Part shown: in pieces, positions 53,497 through 62,488 of the stretch
Layout of the letters: each line of letters opens with the position of its first letter
Numbering within the stretch: position 1 is the first letter of the stretch
DNA from: Blastococcus capsensis
GTDB lineage: Bacteria > Actinomycetota > Actinomycetes > Mycobacteriales > Geodermatophilaceae
NCBI RefSeq assembly: GCF_030165005.1
Contig: NZ_JASNNW010000021.1
Coordinates: 57,006-121,005 of the forward strand
DNA length: 64,000 bases
Reading direction: 5' to 3'
Notes under the pieces: generated by a model
Told to the model about the DNA's origin: nothing
Seen by the model: only the letters and a program-made list of their open reading frames with translations
Database searches by the model: none
Made by a program: the position numbers and the translations under genes

Positions 53497-54679
53497 GCTT
53501 CCTCCTGACTGGGAACTAACAACGGTAAGCGGAATCGCAACCGCGATCATCAGCGGCGGCACCCCGTCCCGCGACGTGGCTCAATACTGGGGCGGCGATA
53601 TCCCATGGGTGACGCCGGGTGAGCTAACTAATCTCAAGGGCAAGTATCTGGCCGACACGGCAGAAGCAATAACGAGCGCTGGGCTGGCAGGCTCGGGCGC
53701 GCGGCTACTTCCGCCGAATGCCCTTCTGGTAACGACGCGAGCGACTCTTGGTTCAGTAGCCCTTACTGCGGGCTCGATGACGACAAACCAAGGCTTTAAG
53801 TCGATCGCCTTCACTCATCGTGCCGACCCAGATTTCTACTATCACCTATTTGCTACGCTTAAGCGCGAGCTCATACGCCGTGCGTCGGGTACGACCTTCC
53901 TCGAGATCTCCGGACGTCAATTCGCTCAGATTGAGGTTCCTCTTCCGCCGCTTGCGGAGCAGCGAAAGATCGCGGAGGTTCTGGACCTAATCGACGAGCA
54001 AATCCGCACAACGCGCGCAATGCTCTCCAAATATGCTTCTCAAGCTGAAGGGGTCCTCGACACTCTCGTGTCCGAAGCCTCGGATGTGCCGCAGGAGTCT
54101 CTAGGCGCTTTATGTGCTGCCGACATATGTTACGGCATCGTGCAATCTGGAGAGTTCGTAGCCGGCGGCATCCCAGTTCTGTCAATCCGAGATGTTGGCG
54201 GGGATTTTGAGACCGGTCTACATCGAACGGATCCGGCGATCGACGCACAGTATCGTAGGAGTCGAGTTGCTCCGGGTGATGTCCTTCTGTCAATCAAAGG
54301 AACCATCGGGCGCGTAGGCGTCGCGCCAGAGCACTATGTGGGAAACATTAGCCGGGAGCTCGCGAGGCTCCGGTTCGGACGGAAGATACTGCCGGAGTTC
54401 GCGCGTGTGTACTTCCTGAGCCGTGAAGCTCAGCGACGCCTCGACCTCGCTGTCGTGGGCACGACGCGAGCGGAAGTTTCCATCCATGCGTTGAAGCGGT
54501 TCAGCGTCCCGGTGCCGAGCCTTGTGCGCCAACGGCGAATGGTCGATGCCTACCGATGTGTCGAGGAGCGAATCCTCGCTGAGGAGCGGGAGCTCCTGAA
54601 GCTTCAGGCCTTGAAACTTGGGCTCGCGGATGACCTCCTTATGGGGCGCGTACGGGTGCCAGCCGGGGCGGTCTCATGA
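53489..54679 (+). CDS. hsdS: Type I restriction-modification specificity subunit HsdS
   Basis: 396 residues with two target-recognition domains, each followed by a conserved helix. The first repeat has [24 protein letters not shown] and ends [22 protein letters not shown]; the second has [15 protein letters not shown] and ends [20 protein letters not shown]. The base composition is visibly richer in A/T than in neighbouring genes, a typical sign of recent exchange of target-recognition domains. The ATG at 53489 overlaps hsdM and the stop overlaps hsdR (ATGA). Confidence 0.94.
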   Translation: MRELPPDWELTTVSGIATAIISGGTPSRDVAQYWGGDIPWVTPGELTNLKGKYLADTAEAITSAGLAGSGARLLPPNALLVTTRATLGSVALTAGSMTTNQGFKSIAFTHRADPDFYYHLFATLKRELIRRASGTTFLEISGRQFAQIEVPLPPLAEQRKIAEVLDLIDEQIRTTRAMLSKYASQAEGVLDTLVSEASDVPQESLGALCAADICYGIVQSGEFVAGGIPVLSIRDVGGDFETGLHRTDPAIDAQYRRSRVAPGDVLLSIKGTIGRVGVAPEHYVGNISRELARLRFGRKILPEFARVYFLSREAQRRLDLAVVGTTRAEVSIHALKRFSVPVPSLVRQRRMVDAYRCVEERILAEERELLKLQALKLGLADDLLMGRVRVPAGAVS

Positions 54680-57600
54680 CCCCGGGTCCGGAATACGCCG
54701 AGGTCGAGAAGCCGCTGCTGGACCAGCTGGCGGGTCTCGGCTGGCAGCTCGTCGAGGGTTCGAAGTCGGATCCGTCGGTGACCGAGCGCGACTCGTTTCG
54801 TGGCTCGCTACTTGAGGAGCGGCTGCGTGCAGCCCTGCGCAAGATCAACCCTGGCCCTGACGGCTGGCCATGGCTCGATGAGTCCCGGCTCTCCGAGGCG
54901 GTCTCATCACTGACCCGGTCTGAAGTAGGCAAGCTCATCGAACTCAACGAGCGGATGACTGAGCGCCTTCTTGAGGGCGTGTCTGTGGCAGGGCTTCCCG
55001 ACTGGGACCAGGGGCGGACGCAGCGCGTCAGGTTCATCGACTTCGACGAGCCCTCCAACAACGACTTCCTGGCGATCAGCCAGTTCCGGGTCGACGAGCC
55101 GGGCGGCCAGGCAAAGAAGTTTGTCGTCCCTGACGTCGTGCTCTTCGTCAATGGCGTCCCGCTGGTCGTGATCGAGTGCAAGAGCCCCTACGTCACCGAC
55201 CCCATGGCCGAGGGCATCAACCAGCTCCGCCGGTATGCCAACCAGCGCGACCTGGGCGCACCTGAGGGCAACGAGCAGCTGTTTTGGACCAACCACTTCG
55301 TCGTCTCCACGTACGGGGACAGGGCGCGGGTCGGCACCTTCACGGCAGGGGCCGAGCACTACCTGGAGTGGCGAGATCCCGCCCCCTTGTCGCGTGACGA
55401 GCTTGCCCAGTCGCTTGGCAAGTCGGCGTCGCAGTTGTCGGGTCAGGAGCTACTCGTCGCCGGCATGCTCAGCCCCGCGAACCTGCTGGACATTGTTCGG
55501 CACTTCACGCTGTTCACGGAGGCCGGCGGCAAGCGCGTCAAGATCGTGGCGCGGTATCAGCAGTACCGCGCGGTCGGCCGGGCACTGCGGCGACTGCGCA
55601 CGGGCAAGACCCGGCAGCAGGACGGTGAGAGCGACCGCCGCGGCGGTCTGATCTGGCACACGCAAGGTTCGGGCAAGTCGCTCACCATGGTCTTTCTGGT
55701 CCGGGCTATGCGCTCGGATCCGGTGCTGCGGGCCTTCAAGGTCGTGGTCGTCACCGACCGCACCGACCTGGAGAAGCAGCTCGCCGAGACCGCGAAGCTC
55801 TCGGGCGAGGGTGTGGAGCGCGCGCGAAAGGCAAGCAAGCTCCGCAAGGTGCTGGCCGAGAAGGGGCCGGCCCTGGTGTTCGCCATGATCCAGAAGTACC
55901 GCGACACCGACGCGCAGCAGGCCGAAGACAAAGACGGGCGGCTGGCCGACGACGAGTCGCCGGAGTCCTTCGGCGTCCTGAACACTGACGAGACGATCGT
56001 GATCCTGGTCGATGAGGCGCATCGCTCTCAGACCTCGACCCTGCACGCCAACCTGATGGCCGCGCTGCCCAACGCCGCCAAGATCGGCTTCACCGGCACG
56101 CCGATCATGCGTGAGGGCAAGAAACGCACCACGGCGATCTTCGGCGAGTTCATCGACAAGTACACGATCCGTCAGGCCGAGAGCGACGGCGCCGTCGTCC
56201 CCATCTTCTACGAGGGGCGCACGGCGAAGGGAGCCGTGGCCGGCGGCAGCGACCTCGATGAGCTCTTCGAGGACATGTTCGACGAGCACACACCAGATGA
56301 GCTGGAGAAGCTCAAGACGCGGTACGCCACGACGGGCGCGATCCTGGAAGCGCCGAAGCTAATCGCCGCCAAGGCCCGATCCATGCTGTGGCACTACGTC
56401 TCCACCGTCCTGCCGGGCGGCTTCAAGGCCCAGCTCGCCTCGACCAGCCGCGTGGCGACTGTCCGGTACCGCACAGCACTGCTCGAGGCACGTGACGACC
56501 TCGTCGGTCAGATCAGCGCGCTACCCGACCATCTCGTGGCCGGAGCGTTCGACGGCAGCGTGGATATCGACGCGCTCGACCGCCGCACGCAGGTGCTGGT
56601 GCGGGCGCTGCCGCATCTCCCGCTCATCCGGGACCTCGACTTCGTCCCAGTGATCTCCGGCAGCCACAACGACGACCCCACATGGGCTCAGTGGACGGAC
56701 AAGGCGCGCCAGGACGCCGTCATCGCCGACTTCAAGAAGCCGCTCGGGCCGGCGGGGGAGCGGACCAGCCCGATCGCTTTCCTGATCGTTCGAACAATGC
56801 TGCTGACCGGGTTCGACGCCCCGGTCGAGCAGGCGCTCTATCTCGACCGCTTCATCCAGGACGCCGAACTGCTGCAGGCCATCGCCCGTGTCAACCGGAC
56901 AGCCCCGGGCAAGCAGGCAGGACTCCTCGTCGACTACTTCGGCGTCGGTGCCCACCTGCAGCGGGCCCTACGGGCGTACGCGCCGGAAGACGCCGAAGAC
57001 GCGGTCGGCGCGTTGGCGTCCATCAAGGACGAAGTGCCGAAGCTGCGGGACCGGCACCACCGCGTGGTCGCCGTCTTCGCCCAGGCAGGCATCGAGACCT
57101 TCGATGCGGACGAGGACATCGAAGCGTGCGTCGAGGTGCTCGCCGATGAGGCGCTGCGTGCCCGCTTCGGTGTGCTGCTCAAGCAGTTCCTCAGCACCCT
57201 CGACACCGTCCTCCCGCGGCCGGAGGCGCTGCCCTTCGTACCCGACGCCAAGCGGTTCGGGGTCATCCAGAAGGTGGCGCGTCGCCGCTACCGCGACGAC
57301 GGGCTCGGCGACTTCGACCCGTCGCTCTACGGCGAGAAGGTGCGCGCGCTTATCGATGAGCACGTCACGGCCCTGGACATCGCCACCAAGATCCCTCCAG
57401 TGTCGGTGACCGACCCGGACTTCTTCGCTAAGGTCAAGGGCCTCACGTCAGCCAAGGCCAAGGCGTCGGAGATGGAACACGCCCTGCGGTTCCACATCAG
57501 GAAGAACTTCGACGAGGACCCGGCCCGCTACACGAAGCTCTCCGAGCGGCTTGACGAGATCCTCAAGGGGCTCACGGGCAAGTGGGATGACCTCACGCTC

Positions 57601-57981
57601 GCGCTGGAAGAGCTGCTCAAAGCCGCCACCGACGAGGTCGATAAGGACGCCGTCCACCACGATCCGCTGGTGGCTCGCTTCTACGGCCTGCTGGAGGCCG
57701 AGTTCGCGACCGGCGCCGATCTACCCGCCGAAGTCCGAATCGACCTCGTCTACCTGTCCGAGCGGATCGTGGTGGAGGTCGTCGACCATGCTGGCATCGT
57801 CCGCTTCTGGCACAACCCGCACGCGCAAGACGACCTCCGCAAGGAACTCATCCACACACTCGATGACCGCGACCTGTTCCCGTTCGAGGACCAAGCCGCC
57901 ATCGCGGACCGCCTTATGGAGCTGGCCAAGGCCAACCAGCTGTTGATCGCCGAGCGGGTAGGCGGCGGGAGGGCCTCGTGA
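54676..57981 (+). CDS. hsdR: Type I restriction endonuclease subunit HsdR
   Basis: 1101-residue motor-nuclease that translocates and cuts unmethylated DNA. The nuclease motif is complete: PDVVLFVNGVPLVVIECKSP with Asp153, Glu167 and Lys169. SF2 helicase motifs: Walker A TQGSGKS (residues 329-335), DEAH at 446-449 (LVDEAHRSQ), FTGTP and TGFDAPVEQALYLDR, QAIARVNRT. A helical C-terminal domain binds HsdM. ATGA overlap with hsdS and GTGA overlap with the metallopeptidase couple it on both sides. Confidence 0.95.
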   Translation: MTPGPEYAEVEKPLLDQLAGLGWQLVEGSKSDPSVTERDSFRGSLLEERLRAALRKINPGPDGWPWLDESRLSEAVSSLTRSEVGKLIELNERMTERLLEGVSVAGLPDWDQGRTQRVRFIDFDEPSNNDFLAISQFRVDEPGGQAKKFVVPDVVLFVNGVPLVVIECKSPYVTDPMAEGINQLRRYANQRDLGAPEGNEQLFWTNHFVVSTYGDRARVGTFTAGAEHYLEWRDPAPLSRDELAQSLGKSASQLSGQELLVAGMLSPANLLDIVRHFTLFTEAGGKRVKIVARYQQYRAVGRALRRLRTGKTRQQDGESDRRGGLIWHTQGSGKSLTMVFLVRAMRSDPVLRAFKVVVVTDRTDLEKQLAETAKLSGEGVERARKASKLRKVLAEKGPALVFAMIQKYRDTDAQQAEDKDGRLADDESPESFGVLNTDETIVILVDEAHRSQTSTLHANLMAALPNAAKIGFTGTPIMREGKKRTTAIFGEFIDKYTIRQAESDGAVVPIFYEGRTAKGAVAGGSDLDELFEDMFDEHTPDELEKLKTRYATTGAILEAPKLIAAKARSMLWHYVSTVLPGGFKAQLASTSRVATVRYRTALLEARDDLVGQISALPDHLVAGAFDGSVDIDALDRRTQVLVRALPHLPLIRDLDFVPVISGSHNDDPTWAQWTDKARQDAVIADFKKPLGPAGERTSPIAFLIVRTMLLTGFDAPVEQALYLDRFIQDAELLQAIARVNRTAPGKQAGLLVDYFGVGAHLQRALRAYAPEDAEDAVGALASIKDEVPKLRDRHHRVVAVFAQAGIETFDADEDIEACVEVLADEALRARFGVLLKQFLSTLDTVLPRPEALPFVPDAKRFGVIQKVARRRYRDDGLGDFDPSLYGEKVRALIDEHVTALDIATKIPPVSVTDPDFFAKVKGLTSAKAKASEMEHALRFHIRKNFDEDPARYTKLSERLDEILKGLTGKWDDLTLALEELLKAATDEVDKDAVHHDPLVARFYGLLEAEFATGADLPAEVRIDLVYLSERIVVEVVDHAGIVRFWHNPHAQDDLRKELIHTLDDRDLFPFEDQAAIADRLMELAKANQLLIAERVGGGRAS

Positions 57982-58688
57982 ACGCGCTGGTCCTCCACCT
58001 CGATGGCATCCGAGTCCCGGTCGAGAGGGCCGGGAGCAGTCGCAAGGCCCGGCTCACGATCGAATCAGACGGCTCGCTCTGCTTGCGGGCCGCCAGCGAC
58101 GTGGCTCCCGATGAGCTCGAGCAGTTTCTGGTCTCCAAGCGGGCCTGGGTCTACCGCAAGCTCTCCGAGAAAGAGGCCCTCCAACACGAGCCGATCACCA
58201 AGGAGATGGTGGACGGAGAGGGCTTCTCTTACCTCGGCCGCAGCCACCGTCTGCAGCTCTCAGACGACGCGTCGGCCGTGCGGTTAAAGCGTGGACGCCT
58301 GGTGCTTCCGCGAGCGAAAGCCGACGCCGGCGCTGAGCCGATCATCGAGTGGTATCGCCGGCGTGGCGAGGCCTGGCTCAAGCCACGCACCCGGGCCTGG
58401 GCCGAACGGCTCCGCGTCGAGCCAGAAGCCATCTCGGTGGCCGACCTCGGTCACAAGTGGGGCAGCGCCTCCGCGCACGGGCGCGTGCGCCTGCACTGGG
58501 CCACCTTCCAGCTCCCGCCGGCTCTGGTGGACTACGTCCTCCTCCACGAGCTGGCCCACCTCCGGGAGCCGCACCACGGGCCAGCGTTCTGGCAGCTCCT
58601 CGCTCGAGCCATGCCGGAGTACGAGGAGCGAAAAGGCCAGCTGGCTCGAAAAGGGTCCCGCCTCTGGATGGGAGACATCGCGACGTGA
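57978..58688 (+). CDS. YgjP/SprT-like zinc metallopeptidase (M48-type)
   Basis: 236 residues. The C-terminal half has the zinc motif HELAHLREPHHGPAFW (HExxH at residues 190-194 plus the third His downstream) and DLGHKWGSASAHGRVRLHW, the pattern of YgjP/DUF45 metallopeptidases. The N-terminal half is a beta-rich domain common to that group. Such genes often follow hsdR in type I systems, with unknown role. The GTG overlaps the hsdR stop and the TGA overlaps the next gene's GTG. Confidence 0.88.
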   Translation: MNALVLHLDGIRVPVERAGSSRKARLTIESDGSLCLRAASDVAPDELEQFLVSKRAWVYRKLSEKEALQHEPITKEMVDGEGFSYLGRSHRLQLSDDASAVRLKRGRLVLPRAKADAGAEPIIEWYRRRGEAWLKPRTRAWAERLRVEPEAISVADLGHKWGSASAHGRVRLHWATFQLPPALVDYVLLHELAHLREPHHGPAFWQLLARAMPEYEERKGQLARKGSRLWMGDIAT

Positions 58689-60478
58689 GGGTGCGCCGAC
58701 TTGCCGTCCAGAACTTCCGTGGCATCAAGCGGTGCGACTGGAACGTCGAGCCGCGTCTCGTGGCCCTGGTGGGGGCCGGTGACGCCACAAAGACGACTCT
58801 GCTCGACGCCCTCGGGCTGGTGTTAAGCCCGAGCTACAGCCCTCAGTTCACGGACGCCGACTTCTATCGGTGCAACACCTCGGAGCCGATCGTCATCGAG
58901 GCGGCGGTGACTGAGCTGCCGGATCATCTGATCCAAGAAAGTCAGTTCGGCAAGGATCGTTCGGGAATCCGAGCGGATGGCACATTCGAGCACGATCCGA
59001 TCGACGACACCGAAGAGTGCCTCATCATTCGGCTGACGGTGAACGATGAGCTAGAGCCGACGTGGGAAGTGGTGAGGCCCGGCGACGAAGAGGGCCGCCC
59101 AATCAGTGCCTCCCAGCGGGCTCGACTCGGGTTCTTCCGCGTCGGCGAGCGGGTCGACCTTCACCTTCGATGGGCGCGAACCTCCGCGTTGACGGGACTG
59201 ACCGAGAACCGCTCAGGAGCCGCCTCCATCATCTTGGCAGCGCAACGAGGGGCGCGAGAGGCGGTCTTCGATGCGGCACCGGAACAGCTCATGGAAGCGG
59301 CGACTTTGGCGCAGACCAGTGCTCGTCGGCTGGGAAGCGCCCCGTTCGGTCGGCTCCGTCCGGGCCTCGAGCCGACCGGAGCGTCATCTGCTCATTCGCT
59401 GATCCTCCATGACGAGGACATCCCGTTGACCGGCTTTGGGCTCGGAACCCGGCGACTGACCAGCCTGTCCATACAGGACCAGGCCGTCGAGGGGGGTTCC
59501 ATCGTCGTCGTCGACGAGATTGAGCACGGGCTCGAACCGCACCGGCTTGCTCACGTCTTGCACTACTTGAGCCAGCGGACATCGTCCGGAGAGCTGCAAG
59601 TCTTACTGACGACGCACTCACCTATAGCGGTGGAGAGCATGCAAGCCTCGGACCTCAACGTCGTACGCAGCGAAGCCGGGGAGACGGTCGTCCAGCGCGT
59701 TTCGGCGGAACTCGACGATGTACAGGGGATGCTCCGCGCCGCTCCATCTGCACTACTTGGTCGGCGGATCCTAATCGGCGAGGGAGCGACAGAAGTTGGC
59801 CTTATCCGCGGCCTGCTTCGCCGGGCGGATAACCGGCGAAGGGCGGACCAGCTTCCCATCAGTGCCACTCTGGGCGTGGCGATCGTGGATGGGAGGGGAG
59901 GCAACCAAGCCGTGCGAAGGGGTGCTCTCTTCGGCGAGCTTGGCTATCCCGTCACCGTGCTCATAGACAACGACGACGCCTCGATCGACACGGAGGTCGC
60001 GGCAGCCGAGGCGAAGGGCGTCCGGGTGATCCGCTGGACGCAGGGTCGTGCCTTAGAGGATGAGCTCATTCGCTGTCTGGATGAAGCAGGCCTCCACTCA
60101 CTTGTCCAGCTTGCCGCCGAGATCAAGGGGGAGGAATCCGTGAGGGCGTCCGTCGAGGCCCGGCTGGACGGGGCCAGCCTGGCGGGCCTGGACCCTTCCG
60201 CCTGGGCCCTAGGGGCCACCAGAACGCCTGAGGCGGTTCGAGACGCTATCGCAGGGTCTGCCGTGGGACGAAAGGTCGCGGGCGGCGGCAAGGAAGAGAA
60301 GAAGGGCTGGTTCAAAAGCGAGGACGCGGGAGAACAGCTTGCCGCACTTGTGGCGACCAACTGGTCACATCTGTCTAAGACCGAGATGGGCTCTGTTGTG
60401 ACCAGCCTCCTCGCGTTCGCCTATGAGCCTGTTGCTACTGAGGAATCGCAGCCAAGCGGTGGCTCGGATGCGGCCTGA
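58685..60478 (+). CDS. OLD-family ATP-dependent nuclease, GajA-like
   Basis: 597 residues. N-terminal ABC-type ATPase with VRRLAVQNFRGIKRCDW and a variant Walker A, GAGDATKTT (residues 30-38), where Thr35 stands in place of the usual Gly before Lys36. Walker B is IVVVDEIEHGLEPHR (Asp277, Glu278) and the switch His311 is in LLTTHSPIA. The C-terminal TOPRIM domain has Glu366 (IGEGATEVG), Asp402 (AIVDGRGG) and Asp428-x-Asp430 (LIDNDD). This ATPase-TOPRIM layout and the helicase next door match Gabija GajA. GTGA overlap with the metallopeptidase gene, 11-base overlap with the helicase. Confidence 0.85.
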   Translation: MRVRRLAVQNFRGIKRCDWNVEPRLVALVGAGDATKTTLLDALGLVLSPSYSPQFTDADFYRCNTSEPIVIEAAVTELPDHLIQESQFGKDRSGIRADGTFEHDPIDDTEECLIIRLTVNDELEPTWEVVRPGDEEGRPISASQRARLGFFRVGERVDLHLRWARTSALTGLTENRSGAASIILAAQRGAREAVFDAAPEQLMEAATLAQTSARRLGSAPFGRLRPGLEPTGASSAHSLILHDEDIPLTGFGLGTRRLTSLSIQDQAVEGGSIVVVDEIEHGLEPHRLAHVLHYLSQRTSSGELQVLLTTHSPIAVESMQASDLNVVRSEAGETVVQRVSAELDDVQGMLRAAPSALLGRRILIGEGATEVGLIRGLLRRADNRRRADQLPISATLGVAIVDGRGGNQAVRRGALFGELGYPVTVLIDNDDASIDTEVAAAEAKGVRVIRWTQGRALEDELIRCLDEAGLHSLVQLAAEIKGEESVRASVEARLDGASLAGLDPSAWALGATRTPEAVRDAIAGSAVGRKVAGGGKEEKKGWFKSEDAGEQLAALVATNWSHLSKTEMGSVVTSLLAFAYEPVATEESQPSGGSDAA

Positions 60479-61907
60479 GGATCAGCTAAGCCCCTCCGTC
60501 CGCGCAGTCCTTGACGGGCTACCTTGCTCAGTCACTCTTCCGGCTGGGACGGGAAAGACCGAGCTGATCGCTGCGGTGGTCTCCGAGGTGTCCAAGCAAG
60601 ACGGAACCGCGCTCGTCCTCACCCACACGCACGCCGGCGTCGATGCGCTGCGCCGTCGCATGCGCAAGTTCGGCGTAGCCAAAGACCGCGTTGTTGTTCG
60701 CACCATTGATGCCTGGTGCTTCGACCTCATCCGCCACTTCCCGCAACTCGCAGGACTGGAGGTCCCCGAGGCTCCAGTCTGGGCAAACTCATGCGCCTAC
60801 CACCAGGCGGCCGCCCGCGCTGTAGGCACCCACGCTGTGCGGCGGATGCTTTCCGTCAGCTATCAGGTAGTCCTCGTGGACGAGTACCAGGATTGCCTGA
60901 TCGATCAACATAACGTCATCCTTGGTATCGTCGGCGCGGTCCCAACCGCGGTGTTCGGCGACCCCCTGCAGGGCCTGTTCGACTTTGGCACCAACCGTCC
61001 TGTGCAGTGGGGGAGTGACGTGCTGGCGGCGTTCCCGGATATGGCGGTCGACTACCGACCCTGGCGGTGGCAGCACGACAACTCTGAGCTGGGAGACTGG
61101 CTGCTCTCAATTCGGGAAGCTCTTCAAACTGGCCAGCCTGTTGACCTTGTAGGCGCACCTGTTAAGTGGATTCAAGCCGATGGTCTTCAAGCGCAGAACA
61201 GCGTCTGCTTTGGTGTGCCGATCGATGATGGTTCCGTCGCTGCGCTTGGAAGGTTCCGGCCCGACTGCGTGACCGTCGCTAGCCGCCTCCAAGGAACGTA
61301 CGCCGTGATGGAGGCGCTCGACGAAAAAGCCACCGCGACTTTCTGTGCGCTGGTCGATCACAGTGGTCCGCCCGCTCTTGCGAGTGGCGTGGTGCAGTTT
61401 GCCGTCAACTGCGCAACCGGTGTAGCCGTTCATCTTCCCGCGGCTTCGCGCACGCGGTTGGCGTCGAGCAAGCCGATCGGCACGAGGAAGCCAGAGCTGC
61501 AGGCGACGTTTGATGCCGTGAACAAAATCTTGAGTTCACCATCGCCCGGTACCGTCCGCGCGGCGCTCGAGACCATCACCCGGCTTCCTGGCGTCACTGT
61601 CTACTGCCGGGAAGCGTGGCGGGAAGCGCTGGCCGCACTGCAGCACGCCACACTTGATCCAAGACTGAGCGTTGTTGAGGCCCTGGCAAAGGTTCGTAAC
61701 CATGCCCGCACGACAGAAAGGCGCTCCGAGTCGAGGATCGTAACTCGACCCCTCCTGGCGAAAGGGCTTGAGTACAAGCACGTCGTGTTGCTTGACGCCG
61801 ACCAATACACCGCCGTCGAGCTGTATGTGGCATTGACTCGCGGCTCCAAGTCCGTCACGGTCATAAGCAAGTCCCCGCAGATCACTCCCCGTGACAGTCG
61901 GCGGTGA
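60468..61907 (+). CDS. UvrD-like SF1 helicase, GajB-like
   Basis: 479 residues. Walker A is LPAGTGKTEL (Lys30), motif II VVLVDEYQDC (from Asp138), motif III region FGDPLQGLFDF, and late motifs LAKGLEYKHVVLLDA and LYVALTRGSKSV. The compact size, with no large 2B insertion, matches GajB of Gabija (about 490 residues). The ATG at 60468 overlaps the OLD gene by 11 bases. The 3' end overlaps a broken gene on the other strand by 26 bases. Confidence 0.85.
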   Translation: MRPEDQLSPSVRAVLDGLPCSVTLPAGTGKTELIAAVVSEVSKQDGTALVLTHTHAGVDALRRRMRKFGVAKDRVVVRTIDAWCFDLIRHFPQLAGLEVPEAPVWANSCAYHQAAARAVGTHAVRRMLSVSYQVVLVDEYQDCLIDQHNVILGIVGAVPTAVFGDPLQGLFDFGTNRPVQWGSDVLAAFPDMAVDYRPWRWQHDNSELGDWLLSIREALQTGQPVDLVGAPVKWIQADGLQAQNSVCFGVPIDDGSVAALGRFRPDCVTVASRLQGTYAVMEALDEKATATFCALVDHSGPPALASGVVQFAVNCATGVAVHLPAASRTRLASSKPIGTRKPELQATFDAVNKILSSPSPGTVRAALETITRLPGVTVYCREAWREALAALQHATLDPRLSVVEALAKVRNHARTTERRSESRIVTRPLLAKGLEYKHVVLLDADQYTAVELYVALTRGSKSVTVISKSPQITPRDSRR

Positions 61908-62456
61908 TGACGCCGCGGGTCTGATCGCAGGTGGGGCAGTGCTGCAAGTCGGTCGTCCATTGCCCGTGCGACTCGTGCTGCTGGACGCCGATGACGTGAT
62001 CGCAGGTCAGGGTCGGGCGCCAAGTCCGTAGCTCCGCCGGATCCGGTCGGGTTGCGCGGAGCAGCGTGCCGAGCCGCTCCAGCTGCCGCGCGCTGAGCGG
62101 CGGGGGAGGGCTGCAGTAGCCGCAGTGAACGTCCGGGAGCCCGGAACGCTCCTGCGGTGACTGTGGCAGTCCTTGTGGCGGGCGGCGAAGTCGGCCTGCG
62201 CGGCGTCCTACTCGCGCTTCTCATCGTCGGTCAGCTTCATGAGCAGCGGCCAGTCGCCGAGCGCGTCGATGCTGGGCTGGCCGCAGCCGCGACAGCCAAC
62301 GCCGGCCTCGATCTCGTCGCGGGTGAGCTGGGTGCCGTCGGCGTCCCACTCCCGACGCTTGCGCTCCCGCCGGAGGGCGTCCTCCTCCGCCGCCAAAGTA
62401 GTGCCGCGTCGGGCGGCCGCTCGCTGAGCCTTCTGCTCCTCGGTCAACTGGGCCAT
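61882..62456 (-). pseudogene. Broken Cys-rich protein of an integrative element
   Basis: From ATG 62456 (MAQLTEEQKAQRAAARRG) the frame encodes GVGCRGCGQPSIDALGDWPLL, then meets TAG at 62208-62210 where TAC for Tyr fits (KRE-x-DAAQADFAARHKDCHSH). About 20 codons later, near 62143, the frame shifts: coding resumes as VHCGYCSPPPPLSARQLE, TCDHVIGVQQHESHGQW and HCPTCDQTRGVI, ending at 61882. Put together this is one protein of about 190 residues with three CxxC pairs, of a type seen in actinobacterial integrative elements. Two independent lesions mark it as a pseudogene. Confidence 0.6.
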
Positions 62457-62488
62457 GTCGGCTCCGGGGTAGGCCATACGGTGAGGTT

